A DNA stretch of 38,622 nt from Anaerolineales bacterium. Lineage in GTDB: Bacteria; Chloroflexota; Anaerolineae; Anaerolineales; Villigracilaceae. The first letter of the stretch is position 1. Each line of letters opens with the position of its first letter. The stretch lies in contig JABWAU010000021.1 in the NCBI GenBank assembly GCA_013360875.1, positions 1-38,622 on the forward strand. Direction: 5' to 3'. The notes below the pieces were generated by a model. It had not been told where the DNA came from, did no database searches, and saw nothing but the letters and a program-made list of their open reading frames with translations. A program made the position numbers and the translations under genes. Positions 16,060 to 23,523 of this stretch are shown in pieces.

Positions 16060-16100
16060 GCACTGCTCTGAATGTGGAGAATGAACTGATTGCAAAGCCT

Positions 16101-16248
16101 TGACCCCCATCCCGTCCTTCCCCCATCCGAACTGCACGGATGGGGGAAGGGGAATGAGAATTTTGAATGAATACTTTACGAACCGCCCAACTTGAGATTT
16201 CCCCTCCCCCATTTGTGGTCTTCAAATGGGGGAGGCCGGGAGGGGGTC
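16101..16248. repeat. 148-base direct repeat, unit 2
   Basis: This is the second unit of the tandem duplication. Its right end (GGGAGGGGGTC) abuts the GTG start of the DUF559-type gene and could act as that gene's ribosome-binding sequence. Confidence 0.85.
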
Positions 16249-16251
16249 AAA

Positions 16252-16650
16252 GTGCATAAACGCACCAGTCCCAAAATCTTCAAGCGCGCCAAAGAGTTGC
16301 GCCGTGAAATGACGCCCCAAGAACGCAAACTCCATGCTCATTTACGCGCGCACCGCATGGGCGATGTCCATTTTCGCCCGCAACATGCCATCGGCAATTA
16401 CATCGCTGATTTTTGTGCGCCGCGTCGAAAACTCATCATCGAATTGGATGGAAGTCAACATTTGGAGCAGGATGAGTACGATGCAGAGCGCACTGCCTTC
16501 TTTGAATCGAAAGGCTATCGAGTACTCCGCTTTTGGAATAACGACGTGACAAACAATCTCGAATCTGTTTTGACAGTGATTTGGGATGCTTTGCAGGAAC
16601 AGGAAGCCAAAAGACCAGGAAGCGCTCGAAAACCGAAAGGCAAGGAATAA
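16252..16650 (+). CDS. DUF559-type endonuclease-like protein
   Basis: I chose GTG at 16252 (VHKRTSPKIFKRAKELRREM); the longer frame upstream only translates the palindromic repeat. The 132-residue product matches the DUF559/Vsr-like fold: MTPQERKLHAHLRAHRMG, FRPQHAIGNYIADFCAPRRK, LIIELDGSQH with the catalytic Asp and downstream Gln, and YRVLRFWNNDV. These small nuclease-like proteins are common in bacterial accessory DNA. Their role is not established; repair or mobile-element functions are suspected. It lies inside the repeat-rich insertion between two copies of the mmsA 5' end, consistent with being cargo. Confidence 0.85.
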   Translation: MHKRTSPKIFKRAKELRREMTPQERKLHAHLRAHRMGDVHFRPQHAIGNYIADFCAPRRKLIIELDGSQHLEQDEYDAERTAFFESKGYRVLRFWNNDVTNNLESVLTVIWDALQEQEAKRPGSARKPKGKE

Positions 16651-16675
16651 TCACAAATTACGACCACCTTCCGAG

Positions 16676-16711
16676 CCTTCCCCCAAATCAAAGTGCGGAT
16701 TTGGGGGAAGG
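16676..16711. repeat. Palindromic element, intergenic copy
   Basis: CCTTCCCCCAAATC (16676-16689) and GATTTGGGGGAAGG (16698-16711) form 14-base perfect arms around an 8-base loop. It belongs to the same family as the repeats at 15912-16248. Confidence 0.85.
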
Positions 16712-16762
16712 GGAATGAAAATTATTTATGCGTACAGTAGTCGCCTCCCAAATCGTGTTGAA

Positions 16763-16812
16763 CCCTCCCCAAAAATCGGCGTTTGATTTTGGGGGAGGGC
16801 AGGGTGGGGGTC
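16763..16812. repeat. Palindromic element, intergenic copy
   Basis: CCCTCCCCAAAAATC (16763-16777) pairs with GATTTTGGGGGAGGG (16785-16799) apart from one shifted base. It is followed by the trailing G-rich end (AGGGTGGGGGTC) also seen in the copies within the restriction enzyme gene. Confidence 0.8.
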
Positions 16813-16849
16813 GAACGCAACACGCAATACGAAACAACTTGGAGAACTA

Positions 16850-16882
16850 ATGGAAATCCTCAACTACATCAACGGCGAATGG
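16850..16882 (+). pseudogene. Remnant of the mmsA 5' end (copy 2)
   Basis: This 33-base copy of the mmsA start has an intact ATG and a GGAG site before it, but meets a TGA immediately after codon 11 (Trp). It differs from the real start at one base. Identity ends right after GAATGG. Confidence 0.8.
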
Positions 16883-16886
16883 TGAA

Positions 16887-17117
16887 TTACTGTCCCGCTT
16901 GCAAACGCTCCGCCAGCCACATCTTGATAATGGACTGGCGCGAGACGCCGAGCCGCTTCGCCTCGCGGTCGAGCGCCGCCAGCATCCAGACAGGCACATC
17001 CATGTTGATGCGCTTTTGCTCCTCTAGAGGGCGGCGGGCTTTGGAAAGGTCAAGGTCTGCAACGACGCTTTCGCCATCGTCGAATTGTTTATCGAAATCA
17101 GATGCTTTGGTCTTCAT
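16887..17117 (-). CDS. BrnA/CopG-like antitoxin, apparently orphan
   Basis: This 76-residue protein has a ribbon-helix-helix C-terminal half ([39 protein letters not shown]), typical of BrnA/CopG antitoxins that bind DNA and neutralise a toxin. The toxin gene (BrnT or similar) would normally lie just upstream on the minus strand, but there the mmsA gene starts 54 bases away on the opposite strand. No toxin is visible. It could be a remnant or a solitary regulator of the divergent mmsA promoter region. Confidence 0.8.
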   Translation of the reverse strand: MKTKASDFDKQFDDGESVVADLDLSKARRPLEEQKRINMDVPVWMLAALDREAKRLGVSRQSIIKMWLAERLQAGQ

Positions 17118-17125
17118 TGCGAGGC

Positions 17126-17134
17126 ATTATACCA
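17126..17134 (-). promoter_or_regulatory. Extended -10 promoter next to the antitoxin start
   Basis: Minus strand TGGTATAAT is a perfect extended -10. It ends 8 bases before the ATG at 17117 with no ribosome site between, so the transcript would be leaderless, as for ftsY. Confidence 0.5.
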
Positions 17135-17171
17135 ATTCTCCAATCCGCTAATTCTCTTTTCAGGTGAACAC

Positions 17172-18638
17172 ATGGAAATTCTCAACTACATCAACGGCGA
17201 ATGGGTCAAGCCCAACGCTGCCGAATACCTCGATGTCATCAACCCCGCCACTGGCGAGGTGATTGCCAAAACGCCCCTCAGCCCCAAAGTGGAAGTGGAC
17301 GCGGCGGCGCGTGCGGCAAGCGCAGCCTTCCCTGGCTGGCGGCGCGTCCCCGTCAACGACCGCGTGCAGTACCTCTTCAAACTCCGCAACCTTCTGCGCG
17401 AACACATGGACGAGATTGCCCGCCTCATCACTGATGAGTGCGGCAAGACCTTCGAAGAATCCAAAGCCGAGATGGTGCGCGCCGTGGAAAATGTGGAAGT
17501 TGCCTGCGGAATGCCACACCTCGGCAAGGGCGAGTTCGTGGAAGACATCGCCTCGGGCATTGACGAGACGATGATCCGCCAGCCTGTGGGCGTGTGCGCC
17601 ACGATTGCGCCGTTCAACTTCCCCGGCATGATTCCCTTCTGGTATCTGCCCTATGCGCTGGCGGCGGGAAACACGTACATCGTCAAACCGTCCGAAAAAG
17701 TGCCGATGACGATGCAGTTCATTTTCAAACTCATCGAGCAGGCGGGGTTCCCCAAGGGCGTGGTCCACCTCGTCAACGGCGCCAAGGAGGCGGTGGACGG
17801 CATCCTCGAGCATCCCGTCATTCGAGCGGTTACCTTCGTCGGTTCGACGGCGGTCGCCAAATACATCTACGCCACCGCTGCCGCGCACGGCAAGCGCGTG
17901 CAAGCGCAGGGCGGAGCGAAGAATCCTGTCATCGTTTTGCCGGATGCGGATATGGACATGGCGACGAAAATCATTGCGGACTCTGCCTTCGGATGCGCGG
18001 GACAACGCTGTCTCGCCGTCTCTTTCGCAGTGACGGTTGGTACTGCCCGAAATGCCTTTACCGAATCGATATGCGACGCCGCCTCATCCCGCGTCGTCGG
18101 CTACGGCATGGACGCGGGCGTGCAAATGGGACCCGTCATCAACGCCGCGTCGAAGAGCAGGATCGAGTCGTTGATTGGACTCGGCGTCCAGGAAGGAGCA
18201 GGTGTCCCCGTGGATGGACGCGGGGCGGTCATCAAAGGATATGAGCGCGGCTCGTTCGTGCGTCCCACCATTTTGGCGGACGTCCCGCGCGGGAGCGAAA
18301 TCGCAAAGACGGAAATATTCGGACCCGTGCTGAGTCTCATGCACGTCGAAACGGTTGATGAAGCCATCGAGTTGGTCAACAGCGGACAGTATGGCAATCA
18401 GGCGAGTCTGTTTACGTCAAGCGGGGCGGCGGCGCGCAAGTTCAAGTATGAAGCGGAGGCGGGCAACATCGGAATCAACATCGGCGTCGCCGCGCCGATG
18501 GCGTTCTTCCCGTTCAGCGGCTGGAAGGAGAGTTTCTTCGGCGACATGCACGGGCAAGGCATGGATGCAGTGGAATTCTTCACGCAGAAAAAAGTTGTGG
18601 TGGAGAGGTGGCCCAAGGAGTGGACGAGGAAGTTTTAA
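17172..18638 (+). CDS. mmsA: Methylmalonate-semialdehyde dehydrogenase (CoA-acylating)
   Basis: I chose ATG 17172 ([11 protein letters not shown]) with an AGGTGA site; a longer frame to 17085 overlaps the antitoxin. The 488-residue product matches the MmsA/IolA class of the ALDH family: [48 protein letters not shown] and catalytic Cys280 in GCAGQRCLA. These enzymes oxidise methylmalonate or malonate semialdehyde with NAD and CoA to propionyl- or acetyl-CoA plus CO2. That fits an upstream beta-alanine-type aminotransferase making the semialdehyde. Two extra copies of its first 33 bases lie upstream at 15867 and 16850, so its 5' end and control region have been rearranged. Confidence 0.92.
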   Translation: MEILNYINGEWVKPNAAEYLDVINPATGEVIAKTPLSPKVEVDAAARAASAAFPGWRRVPVNDRVQYLFKLRNLLREHMDEIARLITDECGKTFEESKAEMVRAVENVEVACGMPHLGKGEFVEDIASGIDETMIRQPVGVCATIAPFNFPGMIPFWYLPYALAAGNTYIVKPSEKVPMTMQFIFKLIEQAGFPKGVVHLVNGAKEAVDGILEHPVIRAVTFVGSTAVAKYIYATAAAHGKRVQAQGGAKNPVIVLPDADMDMATKIIADSAFGCAGQRCLAVSFAVTVGTARNAFTESICDAASSRVVGYGMDAGVQMGPVINAASKSRIESLIGLGVQEGAGVPVDGRGAVIKGYERGSFVRPTILADVPRGSEIAKTEIFGPVLSLMHVETVDEAIELVNSGQYGNQASLFTSSGAAARKFKYEAEAGNIGINIGVAAPMAFFPFSGWKESFFGDMHGQGMDAVEFFTQKKVVVERWPKEWTRKF

Positions 18639-18653
18639 TTTCAAAATTTCCTC

Positions 18654-18702
18654 GGTGGTCGAGTAGTCCCGCGTGCTTGTGGCGGGACGTATCGAGACCA
18701 CC
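18654..18702. repeat. REP-like palindrome (unit 1)
   Basis: GGTGGTCGAGTAG at the left end and CGTATCGAGACCACC at the right end flank an inner stem TCCCGC...GCGGGA. Confidence 0.75.
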
Positions 18703-18746
18703 ACGCCGTAAGGCAATTCTTGTTACAAAAATACTTTTGATAACCT

Positions 18747-18787
18747 GTGGTCTCGATACGGCGGACGAGCGCCGCCTACTCGACCAC
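18747..18787. repeat. REP-like palindrome (unit 2, inverted)
   Basis: GTGGTCTCGATACG and TACTCGACCAC flank GGCG...CGCC. The order of arms is inverted relative to unit 1, so the pair resembles a bacterial interspersed mosaic element. It fills the mmsA-patA gap. Confidence 0.75.
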
Positions 18788-18812
18788 CGGAATATAAATA
18801 AATAGGAATTAT

Positions 18813-20168
18813 ATGAACTACGACAACGCATTATCTTACTCATCGCAATGGCTTGAGGTCATCCGTCAGGAAAATTTTCCCGACGAGACTCAGGCAAAAT
18901 GGATCATCGAGGAATCCAAAAACAACTTCGCCGAGCATTTCAATCGCGGTTGGCTGGAGTATCGCAAGTCCGTGACCGAGGCGGGCGATTGGGCATCGGT
19001 CGAATGGTCGGGCAAAGGCTCCACATTCACCGACGTGATGGGACGCAAATACATTGATTGGCTCGGCGGCTTCGGCATGATGGATTTGGGCTGGTGCCAT
19101 CCCGAAGTCGTTGATGCGGTCATTGCGCAGGTCAAGCGCAGCCCCATGCCCTCGCAGGAATTAATTGACCCTCTGCGCGGCGTACTGGCGAAATTGATGG
19201 CTGAGATCACGCCGGGCGATCTGAAATACTCGTGGTTCGCGGCAAGCGGCACGGAGGCGATTGAAGCCTCGATAAAAATCGCGAAACTCTACACCGGCAA
19301 GTCCGCCTTCATCGTCGCGCTCAAGGGCTTTCACGGCAAGACAATGGGTTCGCTCTCGATGATGGGCAAGGCGGATTATCGTCAGCCGCTGGGCACGTTA
19401 TATGGCGGGCAGGTCTATCACATCCCATTCGGAGACGCGGACGCGCTCGAACAGCAACTCGAGATTTGCGATAGGGTCGGCATTGGAGTCGCGGGCGTGT
19501 TGTTCGAGCCGATCCAGGGCGAGGCGGGCGCGATCGTCCCGCCGGATGACTTCTGGTCCCGCGCCCGCGCCGCAACGAAGAAGTATGGCGTTCTTCTCAT
19601 TGCGGATGAAGTGCAAACGGGCATGGGGCGCACAGGAAAACTGTGGGGCGTGGATCATTGGGATGTCGCGCCAGACGTCATCGCAACCGCCAAATCCCTC
19701 GGCGGAGGCGTGATGCCGGTCTCTGCTGTGACGACGACCGAGGAAATCTTCAAGCCCATGATGTACCCGAATCCGTTCATGCACACGACGACGACCGGCG
19801 GAGGCGCGTTAGCCTGCGCCGCGGCGATCGCCTCCATCAACGTCACGCTTCGGGACCGACTTTGGGAAGGCGCGGCGACGAAGGGCAATTACCTCATCGA
19901 GAAAGTGCGCGAACTTGCCGAGGAGTTCCCGCGGTTGTACGACAAAGTGACCGGCAAAGGTTTGCTGATCGGTCAGCATTTCCGCACGTCCGAACTTGGC
20001 TATAAAGTCGCCGCGGAGTTGTTCAAACGCGGCGTGCTTGTTTCGGGAACGCTGACCAGTGCGCAGACCATCCGCATCGAGCCGCCGTTGATCATCGAAC
20101 AGGAAGAAATTGACGAAGGCTTGAACCGCTTGCGCGACGCGGTTGGAGTTGTGGCGAAGACAGTGTAA
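18813..20168 (+). CDS. patA: Putrescine aminotransferase
   Basis: This 451-residue class III aminotransferase resembles E. coli PatA (YgjG) along its length: GWLEYRKSVTEAGDWASVEW, SQELIDPLRGVLAKLMAEIT, GTEAIEASIKIAKLYTGK, IADEVQTGMGRTGK, Lys294 in ATAKSLGGGVMPV, and GTLTSAQTIRIEPPLIIEQE near the end. It transfers an amino group from putrescine (and cadaverine) to 2-oxoglutarate, giving 4-aminobutanal. The polyamine ABC transporter follows 102 bases downstream, which strongly supports the assignment. An AGGAAT site precedes the ATG. Confidence 0.9.
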   Translation: MNYDNALSYSSQWLEVIRQENFPDETQAKWIIEESKNNFAEHFNRGWLEYRKSVTEAGDWASVEWSGKGSTFTDVMGRKYIDWLGGFGMMDLGWCHPEVVDAVIAQVKRSPMPSQELIDPLRGVLAKLMAEITPGDLKYSWFAASGTEAIEASIKIAKLYTGKSAFIVALKGFHGKTMGSLSMMGKADYRQPLGTLYGGQVYHIPFGDADALEQQLEICDRVGIGVAGVLFEPIQGEAGAIVPPDDFWSRARAATKKYGVLLIADEVQTGMGRTGKLWGVDHWDVAPDVIATAKSLGGGVMPVSAVTTTEEIFKPMMYPNPFMHTTTTGGGALACAAAIASINVTLRDRLWEGAATKGNYLIEKVRELAEEFPRLYDKVTGKGLLIGQHFRTSELGYKVAAELFKRGVLVSGTLTSAQTIRIEPPLIIEQEEIDEGLNRLRDAVGVVAKTV

Positions 20169-20195
20169 TGCGGAATTTATTTCGCCCGCGGCGCT

Positions 20196-20211
20196 GCGAC
20201 ATGAATGTCGC
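20196..20211. promoter_or_regulatory. 16-base palindrome upstream of the pot operon
   Basis: GCGACAT and ATGTCGC are perfect 7-base arms around GA. It is either an operator or a member of a dispersed repeat. Confidence 0.4.
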
Positions 20212-20235
20212 GTTACGGTCTGATAAAAAACCAGT

Positions 20236-20252
20236 AAAATAATGCTTATTTT
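20236..20252. promoter_or_regulatory. AT-rich palindrome just before potA, possible operator
   Basis: AAAATAA and TTATTTT flank TGC, ending 18 bases before the potA ATG. Size and AT-richness suit an Lrp-type site, but this is a guess; it could also be a small RNA hairpin. Confidence 0.4.
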
Positions 20253-20270
20253 GCTTCGAGGAGAAGAACA

Positions 20271-21371
20271 ATGGCAAACGGCTTTGCTGTTGAAATGCAG
20301 GATGTCTTGAAACAATTTGTCACGCCGGAAGGAGGCATCCTCTCGGCTGTGAACCACGTGACCATGCAAATCAAGGACGGGGAATTCTTCTCCCTGCTGG
20401 GTCCCTCGGGATGCGGCAAGACGACCTCCCTGCGCATGATCGCCGGGTTCGAACTGCCGACGTCTGGAAGCATACTTATTCACGGCAAGGAAATGAGTCA
20501 GGTGCCGGCTCATTTGCGTCCCGTGAACACGGTGTTCCAGCAGTACGCCCTCTTCCCGCACATGACCGTGGAACAGAACATCGGTTTTGGGCTGGAGATG
20601 AAGGGCGTGCCGCGCGCCGAACGTTCGAAACGCGTATCGCAGGCGCTCGAAATGGTGCGCCTGCCCGGCATGGAGATGCGCCGCATCAAACAACTCTCCG
20701 GCGGACAACAGCAGCGCATCGCCCTTGCCCGGGCGCTGGTCAACAAACCTGAAGTTCTCCTCCTCGACGAACCGCTCGGCGCGTTGGATTTGAAACTCCG
20801 CAAGGAAATGCAACTGGAGTTGAAGACGCTCCAGCGCGAAGTGGGCATCACCTTCATCTACGTCACACACGACCAGGAGGAGGCGCTCACCATGTCCGAC
20901 CGCATCGCGGTGATGAACAAGGGCGTGGCGCTCCAGATCGGGATGCCCGAGGAGATCTACGAACGCCCCGCGGATAAATTCGTCGCGGACTTCATCGGCG
21001 AGACGAACTTCCTCGACGGCGTCGTCCGGGGGCAGAACGGTTCGACGGTCGAAATCGAATTGACGGGAGTGGGAATGGTACGCGTGGAATCGAGTCGCAG
21101 GTTCACGAACGGGCAGCCGGTTTCAGTCGCGGTGCGACCCGAAAAACTCCGCTTGAATTCCGAGGTCAGGGAGGGGAATAATCTCAAGGGACGCGTCGAA
21201 GACGTCATCTACATCGGCACGGACACGCACTATGGCATCCGTTTTGCGGGCGGGCAGAAGGCGCGTGTGCGTGAGCAGAACGCCACACAGGCGCACAAAG
21301 AGATCGCAAAACCCGGCGAGGTGGTGACGGTCTCGTTCACCCGCACCTCGCCCCGCATCCTGACGGAGTAG
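20271..21371 (+). CDS. potA: Spermidine/putrescine ABC transporter ATPase
   Basis: This 366-residue ATPase has Walker A GPSGCGKT (44-51), Q-loop NTVFQQYALFPH, signature LSGGQQQR (about 142), Walker B VLLLDEPLGALD and the switch His in YVTHDQEEAL. A C-terminal TOBE-type domain starts near residue 240. It powers import through PotB and PotC with substrate delivered by PotD. It is first in potABCD and is preceded by a GGAG site and two palindromes. The length matches PotA (about 370). Confidence 0.93.
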   Translation: MANGFAVEMQDVLKQFVTPEGGILSAVNHVTMQIKDGEFFSLLGPSGCGKTTSLRMIAGFELPTSGSILIHGKEMSQVPAHLRPVNTVFQQYALFPHMTVEQNIGFGLEMKGVPRAERSKRVSQALEMVRLPGMEMRRIKQLSGGQQQRIALARALVNKPEVLLLDEPLGALDLKLRKEMQLELKTLQREVGITFIYVTHDQEEALTMSDRIAVMNKGVALQIGMPEEIYERPADKFVADFIGETNFLDGVVRGQNGSTVEIELTGVGMVRVESSRRFTNGQPVSVAVRPEKLRLNSEVREGNNLKGRVEDVIYIGTDTHYGIRFAGGQKARVREQNATQAHKEIAKPGEVVTVSFTRTSPRILTE

Positions 21372-21380
21372 AGGCGTCCC

Positions 21381-22292
21381 ATGTTGAAATTCTTCCGGCA
21401 AAGCAAAGGATTGCAACTGTTCGGGTTGATCAGCCCCGGCGCGTTGTGGATCCTGTTCTTCTTCAACCTGCCGTTGCTGATCATGCTCTTCATCAGTTTC
21501 GTGGAACGCGGGCGCGCAGGCGGCATCAAGATCCCGCCTGTGTACACCCTCGACAATTACCGGCTGTTCTTCGACGCCTGCGTTTCCCAGTTCTCGGGAC
21601 CGACGTGCAACCCGTTCCTCTATTTGGGAATTTTCGGCCACTCGGTGCGCATCGGTTTGATTGTCACCTTCTGGTGTCTCATTCTGGGGTACCCGTTGGC
21701 GTATTTCATGGCGAAGCAGAAACAGGTCTGGCGCGATGCGTTGATGGTGCTGGTCATGCTCCCGTTCTGGACGAACTTCCTCGTCCGCACGTATGCCTTG
21801 AAATCGGTCCTCGCGACCGAGGGACTGCTCAATACGTTCCTGATGAACTTGAACCTGATCAAGCAGCCGCTCGATCTTCTGTTCAATGAGTTTGCCGTCG
21901 TCGTGGGGTTGATCTATGGCTACCTTCCGTTCGCGGTGCTGCCGATGTACACCTCCATCGAAAAGTTCGATTCCACGCTGATGGAAGCCGCGGCGGATCT
22001 GGGCGCCTCGCCGCGTAAAGCCTTCCTGCGCGTGATGCTCCCGATGACGTTGCCCGGCGTGGTTGCCGCGCTTGTGCTGGTGTTCGTCCCGGTCGTCGGC
22101 GCATTCATCACACCCGACATCATGGGCGGCGGGAAGGTGGAAATGATCGGCACGCTGATCAACCGCCAGTTCGGCGTGGCGCGCAACTGGCCCTTCGGTT
22201 CGGCGATGTCGCTCATCCTCATGCTGCTGGTGTTGATCGGCGTCATCATTTACTTCCGCTCCAGCACCGAAGAGACGAGGAGGGGATTATGA
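21381..22292 (+). CDS. potB: Spermidine/putrescine ABC transporter permease
   Basis: This 303-residue membrane protein has about six helices. It carries the EAA coupling loop MEAAADLGASPRKAFLRVML, which docks onto the ATPase. The region VVGAFITPDIMGGGKVEMIG is characteristic of PotB permeases. It starts 9 bases after potA and its last codon overlaps the potC start (ATGA). Confidence 0.92.
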   Translation: MLKFFRQSKGLQLFGLISPGALWILFFFNLPLLIMLFISFVERGRAGGIKIPPVYTLDNYRLFFDACVSQFSGPTCNPFLYLGIFGHSVRIGLIVTFWCLILGYPLAYFMAKQKQVWRDALMVLVMLPFWTNFLVRTYALKSVLATEGLLNTFLMNLNLIKQPLDLLFNEFAVVVGLIYGYLPFAVLPMYTSIEKFDSTLMEAAADLGASPRKAFLRVMLPMTLPGVVAALVLVFVPVVGAFITPDIMGGGKVEMIGTLINRQFGVARNWPFGSAMSLILMLLVLIGVIIYFRSSTEETRRGL

Positions 22293-23416
22293 CCGCAAAG
22301 TTTCCCGCCTACCCGCGCCAGCAGGTTCGCCTGGCGACGCGGGTCGGCAACTGGATTTTGGGCGCGAATGCCGCCCTGGTCTTCGGTTTCCTCTACCTGC
22401 CGGTGTTGATCCTCATCGTCTTTTCGTTCAACGAGACGCGCTCCGTCGCCGTATTTTCGGGTTTTTCGACCGAATGGTACGTGAAACTATCGCACAACAC
22501 CGAACTGCTCGAGGCGGCGAAGAACAGCCTGCTGGTCGGTTTTATCACCACCATCGCGGCGACCATCATCGGCACGTTGACCGCCCTGGCGATGGATCGT
22601 TACCGCTTCAAACTCCGCACGGCGTTCGACGCCAACCTTTACCTGCCCATCGTCATCCCTGAGATCGTCATGGGCATCTCCCTGTTGTTGTTCTTCAATC
22701 AGGCATTATTCCCGTTCTTGCAGAGCGCGTTCGGCATCAAAGCCTCGACCGGGCTGCATACCATCACCATCTCGCACATCGCCTTCGATATCCCGTTCGT
22801 GTACGTCATCGTGCGCGCCCGCCTGGCGGACTTCGACCGCACGCTCGAAGAAGCCGCCGCAGATCTCGGCGCGGACGAATGGCAAACCTTCAAGCGCGTC
22901 ACCCTGCCCCTGCTCATGCCCGGCATCATCGGCGGCGCGTTGATGGCGTTCACATTGTCGCTCGACGATTACCTCATCACGGTCTTCACCAAGGGGGTGC
23001 AGGAACAGACCATGCCGCTGTACATCTACTCGCTCGTGCGCAAGGGCGTCACGCCGGAGATCAATGCGCTTTCATCGGTGTTGCTGGCTGGTTCGATAGG
23101 ATTGGTCGGCTTGTCGCTCACCGCGCAAAGCGGCGGACCGGTGTACACGAGGGGCATGTCCTTTGGCGCGAGCGTGGGATTGGGCGTCTACGGCTTGCTC
23201 CACCTGCCCGCCTTGTTCGCGCCCGGCGCGTTCACAGTCGGCGGCGCGATCCTGCGGTTGATCCTCCTGTCCGCGTTCTATTTCGCCTGGGGCGCTTACA
23301 GGAACTTCCGCGAAGAACTCGCGGAAACCAATCGCTCCGGCAGGATGCTGGCATGGATCACGGTGGTGATTGCCGGTTTTGCGGCATATCTGTCCGCCTG
23401 GTTGTTATTATCGTAA
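22289..23416 (+). CDS. potC: Spermidine/putrescine ABC transporter permease with C-terminal extension
   Basis: Residues 1-275 match PotC: FNETRSVAVFSGFSTEWYVK near the N-terminus, an EAA loop EEAAADLGADEWQTFKRVTL, then FTLSLDDYLITVFTKGVQEQ. PotC is normally about 260-280 residues, but this one has 375. The extra 100 or so residues (from roughly base 23116) hold about three membrane helices (GVYGLLHLPALFAPGAF; RLILLSAFYFAWGAY; AWITVVIAGFAAYLSAW). They have no PotC counterpart that I know of. Frame and composition are continuous, so this looks like a real extension. Confidence 0.9.
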   Translation: MTAKFPAYPRQQVRLATRVGNWILGANAALVFGFLYLPVLILIVFSFNETRSVAVFSGFSTEWYVKLSHNTELLEAAKNSLLVGFITTIAATIIGTLTALAMDRYRFKLRTAFDANLYLPIVIPEIVMGISLLLFFNQALFPFLQSAFGIKASTGLHTITISHIAFDIPFVYVIVRARLADFDRTLEEAAADLGADEWQTFKRVTLPLLMPGIIGGALMAFTLSLDDYLITVFTKGVQEQTMPLYIYSLVRKGVTPEINALSSVLLAGSIGLVGLSLTAQSGGPVYTRGMSFGASVGLGVYGLLHLPALFAPGAFTVGGAILRLILLSAFYFAWGAYRNFREELAETNRSGRMLAWITVVIAGFAAYLSAWLLLS

Positions 23417-23463
23417 ATTGACGCAAAGGAGGTGATGCCCCCGGAGAAACTCATATCGTCTTC

Positions 23464-23489
23464 GACCGTGAAAACTTCCTGTCACGGTC
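23464..23489 (+). repeat. Perfect hairpin between potC and potD
   Basis: GACCGTGA and TCACGGTC form 8-base arms around a 10-base loop. Without a T-run it could act as an mRNA stabiliser that raises PotD output relative to the membrane subunits. Confidence 0.5.
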
Positions 23490-23523
23490 TGTGGAACCAA
23501 AGAATAAAACAAGGAGAGAGATA

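Noticed and set aside
15912..16812. CRISPR array
   Set aside because: The repeats are palindromic, of mixed types and unequal spacing, and part of a tandem duplication; there are no regular unique spacers and no cas genes.
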